Source: Streptomyces sp. NBC_01381 (GTDB taxonomy: Bacteria; Actinomycetota; Actinomycetes; Streptomycetales; Streptomycetaceae). Taken from it: a DNA stretch of 64,000 nucleotides. The notes under the pieces were generated by a model. The model made no database searches, was not told the origin of the DNA, and worked only from the letters and a program-made list of their open reading frames with translations. A program made the position numbers and the translations under genes. The stretch covers positions 2,542,001-2,606,000 of the forward strand of contig NZ_JAPEPI010000001.1 of NCBI RefSeq assembly GCF_026340305.1, given 5' to 3'. This document shows, piece after piece, positions 50,179-58,605 of this stretch. The number at the start of each line of letters is the position of its first letter. The first letter of the stretch is position 1.

Positions 50179-51774
50179 TCAGACCGGCGACTGCCAGGTC
50201 AGGGTCGTGCCCGTGGTGCCGTCCTCCGTCGCCCCGTCGTCGTGCACCGTGAGCCGTACGCCCCTTCTGCCGTCGGGCAGGGTGGCGCGGGCGTCGACGA
50301 CGACGTCGATGCGGGAGCAGTCCGGGCGGTGGGACGCGGCGGCCAGGGCGCGGCGCAGGGCCGCGAGGAGCTGGGTGCCGACCGGGTCCGTGACCTTCGT
50401 GTCGACCGGTCCTGCGAAGTGCACCGACGGCTGGAAACCGAGCACCGCGGAGGCACCCGCCGCCTCGCGGAGCACCTTGCCGCGGAACGTCGTCGGGGCG
50501 TCGGCGGGCGGCTGCTGGAGCGCGAAGATCGCCGTACGCACTTCCTGGATGGTCGACTCCAGCTCGTCCACCGCCTGGTCGAGGGCGGACTCCACCTTCG
50601 GTGAGCCAGCCCTGCGTCGGGTCGACTCCAGCATCATGCCGGTCGCGAAGAGCCGTTGGACCACGAGGTCGTGCAGGTCTCGGGCGATGCGGTCGCGGTC
50701 CTCGAACACCGCCAGGCGCTGCCTGCTCTGCTGGGCGTCCGCGAGGACGAGGGCCAGGGCGGCCTGTGAGGCGAACTGCGTCGCGAGCAGGCGCTCCACC
50801 GAGGTGTACGCGCGGGCGCCGCGGGAGCGTGGCAGGGCGAGCGTCCCGATGAGCCTGCCGCCCGCCTGCAGCGGCAGCATCATGCTGGGCCCGAAGCGGG
50901 TCCGTACGCGGGTGGTCATCCGGGGGTCGGTCGCGGAGTCCTCGATGAACACCGGCTCCCCGCCGAGCAGTTGCTCAAGGACGGCGCTGCCGGGCTCGAT
51001 GGTGGTGCCGATGAGGTCGCTCTGGGGGGACGGGAGGGACCGGGCGTGCGCCGGCCGGGGGGCGTCGTCCTCCGTCGTCGCCGCCGCGACGATCCGCATG
51101 CCGCCCTGGTCCGTCGGCTGCAGGATGACCGCCGCCGTGGCGTCCGCGAGGATTCTGGCCCGTTCCGCCACCGTCATCAGGGCGTCCGCCGCGGGCTCGC
51201 CGGTCAGCAGGGCCGTGGTCACCGCCGCCGCACCGTCGATCCACCGCTCGCGCTGCCTGGCCGCCTCGTAAAGACGGGCGTTGCCGATCGCGATGCCCGC
51301 CTGACTGGCCAGGACCCGCAGGAGCTGCAGGTCGTCCTCCGTGAAGGGGCCGCCGCGCTTCTCGGTGAGATAGAGATTGCCGAACGGCTCGTCGTGGACG
51401 TGGATCGGTACGCCGAGGAAGCTGTGCATCTCCGGATGCCCCGGCGGTACGCCGCACGAGCGCGGGTCGGCCGTCAGGTCGTCGATGAGCAGCGGCCGGG
51501 GGTCGGTGATCAGCGCGCCGATGATGCCCGCGTGGCCGTCGGGGAGGCGGCCGATGCGGCTGCGCTCGGCCTCCGACAGGCCCGTCGTGAACAGGTCGGT
51601 GACCTTGCCGTGCGCGGGGTCGATGACGCCGAGCGCGCCGTACCTGGCGCCGGTCAGCTCGGCCGCGCTGTCCACCAGGTGCTGCAGCGTGGTGTGCAGC
51701 TCGAGGTCCGTGCCGACGCCGAGCACCGCCTCGAGCAGCGGGTCGAGGGGGAGGGGCGGGCCCGCGGGGTTCAT
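50179..51774 (-). CDS. GAF-domain sensor kinase with a degenerate ATPase domain
   Basis: This encodes about 531 residues from the ATG at 51774. Two GAF domains cover about 20-175 (SFLGVPIHVHDEPFGNLYLT near 110) and 195-345. HisKA_3 has the phospho-acceptor His in DRIARDLHDLVVQRLFATGM near 375. The C-terminal part should be an HATPase domain, but the N box is ALRRALAAASHRPDCS with no Asn. The G-box region is reduced to VHDDGATEDGTTGTTL before the protein ends. It resembles DevS/DosS-type kinases but is probably unable to bind ATP normally. It lies 152 bases upstream of ramR on the same strand, and a small overlapping ORF precedes it. Confidence 0.8.
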   Translation of the reverse strand: MNPAGPPLPLDPLLEAVLGVGTDLELHTTLQHLVDSAAELTGARYGALGVIDPAHGKVTDLFTTGLSEAERSRIGRLPDGHAGIIGALITDPRPLLIDDLTADPRSCGVPPGHPEMHSFLGVPIHVHDEPFGNLYLTEKRGGPFTEDDLQLLRVLASQAGIAIGNARLYEAARQRERWIDGAAAVTTALLTGEPAADALMTVAERARILADATAAVILQPTDQGGMRIVAAATTEDDAPRPAHARSLPSPQSDLIGTTIEPGSAVLEQLLGGEPVFIEDSATDPRMTTRVRTRFGPSMMLPLQAGGRLIGTLALPRSRGARAYTSVERLLATQFASQAALALVLADAQQSRQRLAVFEDRDRIARDLHDLVVQRLFATGMMLESTRRRAGSPKVESALDQAVDELESTIQEVRTAIFALQQPPADAPTTFRGKVLREAAGASAVLGFQPSVHFAGPVDTKVTDPVGTQLLAALRRALAAASHRPDCSRIDVVVDARATLPDGRRGVRLTVHDDGATEDGTTGTTLTWQSPV

Positions 51775-51851
51775 CGCGGGGCGCCCGTGCGCGCGGCGGC
51801 GCCCCGCGTGGCCATCGGCTTCTGTATCGGCTTCGGCTTTGGCTTCGACAT
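51771..51851 (-). CDS. Possible 26-residue leader ORF coupled to the GAF kinase
   Basis: It starts MSKPKPKPIQKPMATRG and ends with a TGA that overlaps the kinase ATG (ATGA at 51774-51771). AGGGGA lies about 12 bases before its start. The Lys-Pro repeat is unlike an ordinary protein. It may be a leader peptide that controls translation of the kinase, or chance. Confidence 0.35.
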   Translation of the reverse strand: MSKPKPKPIQKPMATRGAAARTGAPR

Positions 51852-51916
51852 GCGGATGCTTTCCCCTTGAGCTCGGATCGGCGGGAGCCGGCCCGTATCG
51901 GCAGGGGCCGGCCCGA

Positions 51917-52954
51917 TCAGCCGGACAGCGGGTCGAGGACCAGCGGCTGGATCTTGCCCTCCAGCATCGCCCCGAGCCCGAGGACGGCGCACGCATCCGG
52001 CCGTTCGGCGATCTCCACCGGCATCCCCGTGGCGTCCCGCAGCATCTGGTCGAGCCCCGGGAGCAGCGCGCTGCCGCCGACCATCATGATTCCGCGGTCG
52101 GCCAGGTCGGCCACCAGATCGGGCGGGCAGTCGCGCAGCACCTTGCCGATGCCGTCGAGCACGGCGGTCAGCGGGGTGTGGATCGCGTCGCGTACGGCGG
52201 CGGTGTCGACGTGCACCGAGCGGGCGAGCCCCGTGGCGACGTCACGGCCGTGGATCTCGGTCGACTCGGGCCCCTCAGACGTGAGCCCGTTGCCGCGCAG
52301 GGCGAGCTGAAGGGGACGTACCGACTGGCTGGGAAGCATCAGCTCGTGGTGGTGGCGCAGATGCTGGACGATCGCGTTGTCGATGGCCTCGCCGCCGACC
52401 GGGATCCGCTGGGCCGTCACGATCGCCCCGAGCGACAACACCGCGACCTGCGTGGTCGCCGCCCCGCACACCAGGATCATGGTCGCTTCCGGCTGCTCGA
52501 CGGGCAGCCCGCAGCCGACCGCCGCGGCGATCAGCGTGTCCACCAGCTCGACCCGGCGCGCCCCGAGCCCGACCATCGTCTCGATGGCGGCGCGCTGGGC
52601 CAGCGGATCCGCGTCGTGCGGCGTGGTGGCGGCGGCGCGAAGGCGCGGCTTGCGGCGCAGAGCGCGGCGGAGCTTCTCGCCGAGCAGGTGCCGCAGCATG
52701 CGCTGGGCCATCTCGATGTCGATGACGGTGCCGCCGGAGACGGGGCGCACGACGCGGATGTAGCCGGGCGTGCGGCCCGTCATCTTCTCGGCGAACTGGC
52801 CGACCGCGATGAGCGCGCCGGTGCGCGTGTTCACGGCGGCGGCGCTCGGCTCGTCGACGACGAGACCCGCACCCTTCACGAACACCCGGGTCCTCGCGGC
52901 ACCCAGGTCGACGGCGATGTGGCAGCGGCGCAACTGCTCCAGACTGACGGTCAT
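51917..52954 (-). CDS. mbl: MreB-like actin homologue Mbl
   Basis: This encodes about 345 residues from the ATG at 52954, with GGAGGA seven bases upstream. Actin-fold motifs are phosphate 1 HIAVDLGAARTRVFVKG, ELVDTLIAAAVGCGLPVEQP, phosphate 2 ILVCGAATTQVAVLSLG, and adenosine-site MMVGGSALLPGLDQMLRDAT. It matches the second, divergent MreB-type protein of streptomycetes (Mbl), which works with MreB in making the spore wall and is not needed for vegetative growth. Several loops are altered relative to canonical MreB. The gene stands alone between the GAF kinase and MFS genes. Confidence 0.85.
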   Translation of the reverse strand: MTVSLEQLRRCHIAVDLGAARTRVFVKGAGLVVDEPSAAAVNTRTGALIAVGQFAEKMTGRTPGYIRVVRPVSGGTVIDIEMAQRMLRHLLGEKLRRALRRKPRLRAAATTPHDADPLAQRAAIETMVGLGARRVELVDTLIAAAVGCGLPVEQPEATMILVCGAATTQVAVLSLGAIVTAQRIPVGGEAIDNAIVQHLRHHHELMLPSQSVRPLQLALRGNGLTSEGPESTEIHGRDVATGLARSVHVDTAAVRDAIHTPLTAVLDGIGKVLRDCPPDLVADLADRGIMMVGGSALLPGLDQMLRDATGMPVEIAERPDACAVLGLGAMLEGKIQPLVLDPLSG

Positions 52955-53081
52955 GGCAGATCCTCCCGAGAGCGCAGACCGTACGGACCGTCGGACGACG
53001 GTCCTCTCTCGCATCGTGCGATGGCCGCGGGCGGCGCGCGCGCTGGGCTGAGCCGGGCGGGGTGCGGCCGCACGGGTGGTC

Positions 53082-53120
53082 TTGGTCGCCTCGCGGGCCG
53101 CGCGGTTAGCATCCCGTGTG
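53082..53120 (+). promoter_or_regulatory. Candidate promoter for leaderless transcription of the MFS gene
   Basis: TAGCAT (53107-53112) is a good -10 sequence ending five bases before the GTG at 53118. TTGGTC (53082-53087) is a possible -35 with 19 bases between. No ribosome binding site lies before the GTG, so transcription may begin at the start codon. Confidence 0.5.
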
Positions 53121-54461
53121 ACGCATACGCCCCCGGAAGAAGACGAAGCCGAAGGCCCCCGGACACCCGGAGCCGACAGCAACCCCCCGATACCCCCGCT
53201 TCCAGTGGAGCCCCACGGGCCCGTCACGAAAAGGCGGATACTCGCCGATCTGACGCCTTTGCGTACGTCCGTCGACTACCGCCGCCTCTGGGCCGGCAAC
53301 ACGATCTCCTGGATCGGCCAGGCGATGACCTCGCTCGCGGTCTCCCTCCAGGTCTACGACATCACGCACTCCAGCTTCTCGGTGGGCCTCGTCGGGCTGT
53401 TCTCCCTGGTGCCGCTGGTCGTGTTCGGTCTGTACGGGGGCGCGATCGCGGACACGGTGGACCGGCGGAAGCTGGGCCTGTACTCGGCGCTCGGCTCCTG
53501 CGCGCTGTCACTCGCCCTTGCGGCGGGCGCGTTCGCGGGCTTCCACCACGTGTGGTTCCTGTACTCCGTGGTCGCGCTGCAGGCGGTCTGCGGGGCGCTG
53601 AACTCGCCGGCGCGTACGTCGATGATCCCGCGGCTCCTGCCGCCGGAGCAGCTGCCCGCGGCCAACGCCCTGTCGTCGATCACGACGACCGGGGGCATGA
53701 TGCTCGGCCCCATGCTGGGCGGCTTCATCGTCGGCCTGTGGGGCTATCAGGCGGCGTACGCGGTGGACGCGGTGGCCTTCAGCGCTTCCCTGTACGCGAT
53801 GTGGCGGCTGCCTGCGATGCGGCCGGAGGGGGGCGGGGCCGGGGCCAAGCGGGCCTCGGTCCTCGACGGGCTGCGGTTTCTCGCCACCCGGCCGAACCTG
53901 CGGATGACGTTCTTCACGGACATGTGCGCGATGGTGCTCGCGCATCCGCGTGCGCTGTTCCCCGCTGTGGCGGTGGTCTGGTTCGGGGGCGACGCGACGA
54001 CGGTGGGCCTGCTGGTCGCGGCGCCCGCGGTGGGGGCGCTGCTCGGGAGTGTCTTCTCCGGGTGGATCGGGCGGATCCGGCGGCACGGGCTCGCGATCCT
54101 GCTGTCGGTGGCGGGGTGGGGGACGGCCGTCGCCGTCTTCGGACTGACGCGCGAGCTGTGGCTGGGGCTGCTCTTCCTGGCGTTGGCGGGCTGCGCGGAC
54201 ACCATCTCGATGGTCTTCCGCAGCACGATGCTGCAGGCGGCGGTGCCGGACGAGATGCGGGGGCGCCTGCAGGGGGTCTTCATCGTGGTGGTCGCGGGCG
54301 GGCCCCGGCTGGGGGACTTCGTGGCGGGGGCGGTGGGGGACGTGGCCTCGCCGGTGCTCGCGGTCACGGGCGGCGGGGTCGCGTGTGTCATCGCGGTGGG
54401 GTTGCTTGCGCTCAAGTGGCGGGGGTTTGCGCGGTACGACGCGAAGGTGCCGGAGGCGTGA
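53118..54461 (+). CDS. MFS exporter (EntS/MFS_3-like)
   Basis: This encodes about 447 residues from the GTG at 53118 (VTHTPPEEDE). A Pro-rich cytoplasmic N-terminus of about 45 residues precedes 12 membrane segments. Signature stretches are DYRRLWAGNTISWIGQAMTS, the loop motif GGAIADTVDRRKLGL and VPDEMRGRLQGVFIVVVAGG, typical of the enterobactin-exporter-like MFS_3 group. The substrate is unknown. It is divergent from mbl. The stop is followed after 16 bases by the end of the convergent 1375-residue gene. Confidence 0.85.
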   Translation: MTHTPPEEDEAEGPRTPGADSNPPIPPLPVEPHGPVTKRRILADLTPLRTSVDYRRLWAGNTISWIGQAMTSLAVSLQVYDITHSSFSVGLVGLFSLVPLVVFGLYGGAIADTVDRRKLGLYSALGSCALSLALAAGAFAGFHHVWFLYSVVALQAVCGALNSPARTSMIPRLLPPEQLPAANALSSITTTGGMMLGPMLGGFIVGLWGYQAAYAVDAVAFSASLYAMWRLPAMRPEGGGAGAKRASVLDGLRFLATRPNLRMTFFTDMCAMVLAHPRALFPAVAVVWFGGDATTVGLLVAAPAVGALLGSVFSGWIGRIRRHGLAILLSVAGWGTAVAVFGLTRELWLGLLFLALAGCADTISMVFRSTMLQAAVPDEMRGRLQGVFIVVVAGGPRLGDFVAGAVGDVASPVLAVTGGGVACVIAVGLLALKWRGFARYDAKVPEA

Positions 54462-54477
54462 GGGGCCCCGGGCGAGG

Positions 54478-57400
54478 TCAGGTGCCGCGGACCGCGTCGG
54501 TCAGCGAGGCGAGCCAGTCCACCGTCTGCTCGCAGCCTTCCGCCTGGAGCCGGCGGTGGGACTTCTCGTCGCGCCGGTAGCCGATGAACGGCAGCCCGAT
54601 CTGCCGTGCGGCGAGCAGCTCCGCCGCGGATGAGCCGACCATCACGCACTGCCCGGGCTCGGCTTCCAGTGCCTGGAGCGCACGGCGCAGACAGTCGGGG
54701 TCCGGCAGCAGGGGGGAGTCCGTGCGGCGGCCGTGCGTGCCGCCGGGGACCCTGGCGGCGAGGCCGCGCCTGGTGAGCAGCTCCGCCATGACGTCGGAGT
54801 CGCAGTCCCCGGCGACCGCGACGGCCATGCCCCGTTCCGAGAGGGTGTTCAGGAGCTCGGGGAGGCGCGGGGTCGGCCGGGCGTTCTTCAGGCTCTGCTG
54901 TTCGATGTTCCGGAGCCGGGCGCGGAGTACGCCGGCGGACGCGTGGTTCTGATGGGCGCGGAGCAGGTCCATCGGGTGGCCGCCGCCCTCGTACCCGTCC
55001 AGTGCCCCCTCCAGCGGCGGCCTGCCCTCAAGAGCGTCGTCGACGCCGCGGGCCTCCGTGAGGGCGCCCATCAGGTCGAGGACGGTCTCGCGGGCCCGTG
55101 AGGCCGGGAACAGCGGCACGACCGGGCCGTCGAAGCCGAGGATCACGGCGCTGCGGCCGGCGAACAGGGTGCTGAGGGAGGCCGCCGGCCGGGCCTCGGC
55201 GGGCGCGGTGACCTCGCAGTACCAGTCGTCGGACTGCGGGACCTGCGCGAACCGGGCGTCGCTGCTCCGTCCGGAGCGGACGAGCCGGTCGTGCAGGTCG
55301 TTGGAGACGATCACGACGGCGCGGCTGCCGGGGCGGCCGAAGACGTGCCGCAGCTCGGCGGGGAAGGCCGGGGCGGACACCGTGGGGTCCGGCTCGTGGG
55401 TGACGGTGACGCCGAGCCCGATGTGCGGCAACTCCGCGAGAGCGACGGGGAGTTGATGGAGGGCCGCGGTCAGCGCGTGCAGTACGTGGACCTCCGGGGC
55501 GACGGCCACGTCCCAGCCGCGCGGGCGGGGACGCAGCTCGAAGCGGTCGGGGCCGATGCCGCCGGTGATGAGGAGGTGGGAGATCTCCCGGCCGAGACGG
55601 TGCAGGGTCTCTGACTGGGTGCCGGTGGGGCGGGTCAGGTACTCGAAGGTGAGGGTGGTCCCCGGGGGTGTGGGCTGGTCGTCCGGCAGTTCACGGCTGA
55701 CGCCGAGGTCGTTCAGCTGGGTGCTGGGGAGTTCCTCTTGGGGGGCGAGGACCTCGTCTTCTGTGTGGGGGAACTCCTGGAGCAGGTCGGCCAGTTCGGC
55801 GGAATCTTCGGCCGTGGCATCCCCGTCCCGGCCTTCCAGATCGCCCCAGGTGCGCAGGAGGGACTGCCGCAGTTCGGCGATGGTGACGCGGGTGGCGAGG
55901 GCCGCCGGGCCGGGTACGTCGAGCAGCGGGGTGCCCCGCCACAGTTCCAGCGCGGACCGCACGAGCTGCCGGGAGCGGGTGAAGTCGCCCGCGAAATAGG
56001 CGTCCTGGGCGTCCGCCGCAAGACGCTGGCAGTGGAACAGGTCGACGCCGTCGGGGCCTGACGGCAGTGGCAGGGTGTAGCCCTCGTCCCCGGCGGTCAA
56101 GGTCTCGGGGGCCAGCGTGCCGGCCAGGCGGTGCGCGCAGGCGCGGAGATCGCCTTCGGCGCGTCCGGGGGCGGAGGGGCCCCAGATTCCCTCCGTCAGC
56201 TCGGCGTACGGGACGGGGCGGCCGCGCTTGAGCAGGAGCATGCAGAGGAGGGCTTGCTCTTCGGGGGTTTCGATGGCGAGGGGGTGGCCTTGTCGGGTCA
56301 CGTGGAGAGGGCCCAGGACGGAGTAGACGCAGTCGCCGGACCTGGGTGCGGCGAGCTGCTCAAGGAGGTGGAGGCCTGCTCCCCAGCGGGCCGGATCGGT
56401 CGAGTCCAGGTGGCCGACGGCCGACCTCAGCGTCTCGCCGCGCGCGAGGCGCGCGGTCCTCGGAGGCTGGGTCAACGGTCCCGACCCTGTTGCCGCTTCT
56501 GCGCCTTCGCGCATCGCGCGCACGAGGAGACCCAGCGAGCGGAGGTCCGCCGAGCGAGTCTCGGGGGCGAAGGGGGCGAGCCTGAAGCCGCACAGCACCG
56601 GGCCTCGCCGCGAGAGCCGTACGTAGCCGGGGGAGAGGGCACCATGGGCGAGGCCGCCCGCGTGCAGCGCGGCGACGGTGCGGGCGATGGGCCGGATCAG
56701 CTCCAGGAGGAGGTCGTAGGGCAGCCCGTCGGGGTGGTCGGCCAGCAGCTCCGCGAGGCTGCGGCCGTCGACGAACTCGACCACCAGGAACGGGACATCG
56801 TCGCGGGCGACGTAGTCCCGGACGGTGGCCACATGCGTGTGCCGGAACCGGGAGAGCTCCTCTGCGGCCTGCGTGAAGTGCCGCCCCCGGGGCCACCGGG
56901 GGAAGCGCTGCACCACAAGGGCCCGCCCCTCCTCCCGTATGTCCTGCGCGAGCCAGCTGCTCTTTCCGAGCCGCTCCATCAGTCGGTATCGCCCCCAGAC
57001 CAGCTCCGAACGCCCCGCCCCGCCCCCCAACTGCCGCACACTCTCCGGAGCCACCGTCGCAAACGGCTCCCCCGCAGGAGCTCGGCCCTCGGCGCCCCCG
57101 CCGGCGGAAGGCGCCACCGCCCGCAGCTCCCCCGGCGCCACCCCCGCCCGCTCGTCGATCAACCCGCCCACCCGGGCAAGCAGCTCCCGCGTACGCCCCC
57201 GCGCGGTTCTCGGCAGTGTACGGAGCAGCAACTCGCGTACTCCGTCGCGGAATTCATACGCCCCGGCGCCCGCGCCGGAAGCAAGCATGCCGCTCAGGAT
57301 CACCTCCGCCAGGTGCTGCGGGCGTGGGCGTTCCTCCACCGCCGCCTGGACCAGGCGCATCACCGGCAGCTGGGGCTCGCCCACCGCCAAGTGGCCCGCC

Positions 57401-58605
57401 AGGCGGAAGGCCTCGGGGGAGGCCGTGGAGCGGAAGCGGAGTACCAGGTCCTCGGGGGTGAGGTCGGTGACGGCCTCTGCCTCGGGCTCCGGGGTGGGCG
57501 GGGTGTGCGTCAACCAGGCCACCGAGCCCGGGAGTTGGCTGCCGCCCGCGTCCGCCACCAGTGATGCCCAGTGAGACAGCCATGTCGGCGATGGCTCCAG
57601 TACCGGGATCGGCGTCGCGTCGGAGGGTGGGGGCGCGGAGTCGGCAGCGTACGGCGTGAAGGTCAGAGAGGCGGAAGGGGACGCCGGGTGTGGGGCGGAG
57701 AGGGTGCCCGGGGTCGTGGGGAGCGCCGTGGTGCGCCAGAGGCGTTCCGGGAGTGGCTGGATCAGGGCCAGCGGCAGTCGGGAGGCCCACCGGTGGAGGG
57801 TGCGGTACCAGAGGCTGCCCGCGGGGCCTTCGCGCCACTGCGGGCCCATGCAGTCGCTGATCAGGAGGACGACCGTGCGGCCCGTCGCGGGCGCGTGCGC
57901 GGCCTGCGGCGGGAGCTTGCCGTCCGGTGTCGCACGGTGCAGCTCCACCGTGCGGAAGATGCCGGACTGGGCGAGGGCGGTGTGCAGTTCGTGGATCAGG
58001 GGGCGCCAGATCGGCATCGTCGGGCCCGCGTCGTACACCAGGCAGAGGCGCAGCCAGCGTTCCTCGGCGGGGCGGAGCACCGGAAGCCAGCCGCGCGGGT
58101 GGCCGCCGAGGCGGGCGATGCGGTGGGCCGTCGCCTCCTCGTCGATGACCTGCCCGACGGGGGAGGGGACGCGGCGTTTGAGGGGGCGCAGGGCGCGTTG
58201 CAGGGCGAGGGGGTGCGTCACCATCGGGGGGACGGGGACGCGGAGGGGTGTGTGGTCCGAGGCGGCTTCCGGTGCGCCGTCCGGCCCGGGGGCCGGTGCC
58301 GGACCGCCGTTGCCCGTCGGGGCCGGAAGCCGCAGCGGCACCCGATCGTCCGGGCGAGGGGTGGGTTCAGCGGGTGCCTCGCTCGGTGGTGACACGCGCG
58401 TCGGCTGTGGCGTGGACGGCGTCGGTGGCGTTACGCCGTCGGGGGCGTCCGGCGGCGCAGGCTCGGCAGTTCCGTCCATCTGCCGTGCCAGCCACACCAG
58501 TTCGGCCAGCTCGATCGACGTCGGCCGGGAGCCGTCCGCCGTCCGGGAGAGGAGATCGGCCAGCCTGGCGAAGGGCCCCCGGTCCCGGGGCTCGTCAGTG
58601 TGCAT
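54478..58605 (-). CDS. Giant SAV_2336/vWA-like - pseudokinase - SARP-type - HAD-like fusion protein
   Basis: This is a 1375-residue cytoplasmic protein. A Pro-rich linker (45-125) precedes a SAV_2336-type domain (about 135-470). There, CLVYDAGPTMPIW at 188-200 takes the place of the vWA metal site, and VVLLISDCMGPQWREG is near 245. A kinase-like domain at 535-740 lacks the key residues: VVQRFPR has no VAIK Lys, HGALSPGYV replaces HRDLKPxN, and CGFRLAP replaces DFG. An OmpR-type wHTH (about 760-850, YSVLGPLHVTRQGHPLAIET) and a BTAD helical repeat (855-950) make a SARP-like unit. An unassigned domain spans 985-1140. A HAD-like end (1150-1370) has GFDGPVVPLF, AVAGDCDSD and MVGSSAAELLAARQIGLP, with several catalytic Asp changed. 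It overlaps the MoxR gene by 11 bases. The likely role is sensor or regulator of the conflict system encoded with it. Confidence 0.75.
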   Translation of the reverse strand: MHTDEPRDRGPFARLADLLSRTADGSRPTSIELAELVWLARQMDGTAEPAPPDAPDGVTPPTPSTPQPTRVSPPSEAPAEPTPRPDDRVPLRLPAPTGNGGPAPAPGPDGAPEAASDHTPLRVPVPPMVTHPLALQRALRPLKRRVPSPVGQVIDEEATAHRIARLGGHPRGWLPVLRPAEERWLRLCLVYDAGPTMPIWRPLIHELHTALAQSGIFRTVELHRATPDGKLPPQAAHAPATGRTVVLLISDCMGPQWREGPAGSLWYRTLHRWASRLPLALIQPLPERLWRTTALPTTPGTLSAPHPASPSASLTFTPYAADSAPPPSDATPIPVLEPSPTWLSHWASLVADAGGSQLPGSVAWLTHTPPTPEPEAEAVTDLTPEDLVLRFRSTASPEAFRLAGHLAVGEPQLPVMRLVQAAVEERPRPQHLAEVILSGMLASGAGAGAYEFRDGVRELLLRTLPRTARGRTRELLARVGGLIDERAGVAPGELRAVAPSAGGGAEGRAPAGEPFATVAPESVRQLGGGAGRSELVWGRYRLMERLGKSSWLAQDIREEGRALVVQRFPRWPRGRHFTQAAEELSRFRHTHVATVRDYVARDDVPFLVVEFVDGRSLAELLADHPDGLPYDLLLELIRPIARTVAALHAGGLAHGALSPGYVRLSRRGPVLCGFRLAPFAPETRSADLRSLGLLVRAMREGAEAATGSGPLTQPPRTARLARGETLRSAVGHLDSTDPARWGAGLHLLEQLAAPRSGDCVYSVLGPLHVTRQGHPLAIETPEEQALLCMLLLKRGRPVPYAELTEGIWGPSAPGRAEGDLRACAHRLAGTLAPETLTAGDEGYTLPLPSGPDGVDLFHCQRLAADAQDAYFAGDFTRSRQLVRSALELWRGTPLLDVPGPAALATRVTIAELRQSLLRTWGDLEGRDGDATAEDSAELADLLQEFPHTEDEVLAPQEELPSTQLNDLGVSRELPDDQPTPPGTTLTFEYLTRPTGTQSETLHRLGREISHLLITGGIGPDRFELRPRPRGWDVAVAPEVHVLHALTAALHQLPVALAELPHIGLGVTVTHEPDPTVSAPAFPAELRHVFGRPGSRAVVIVSNDLHDRLVRSGRSSDARFAQVPQSDDWYCEVTAPAEARPAASLSTLFAGRSAVILGFDGPVVPLFPASRARETVLDLMGALTEARGVDDALEGRPPLEGALDGYEGGGHPMDLLRAHQNHASAGVLRARLRNIEQQSLKNARPTPRLPELLNTLSERGMAVAVAGDCDSDVMAELLTRRGLAARVPGGTHGRRTDSPLLPDPDCLRRALQALEAEPGQCVMVGSSAAELLAARQIGLPFIGYRRDEKSHRRLQAEGCEQTVDWLASLTDAVRGT

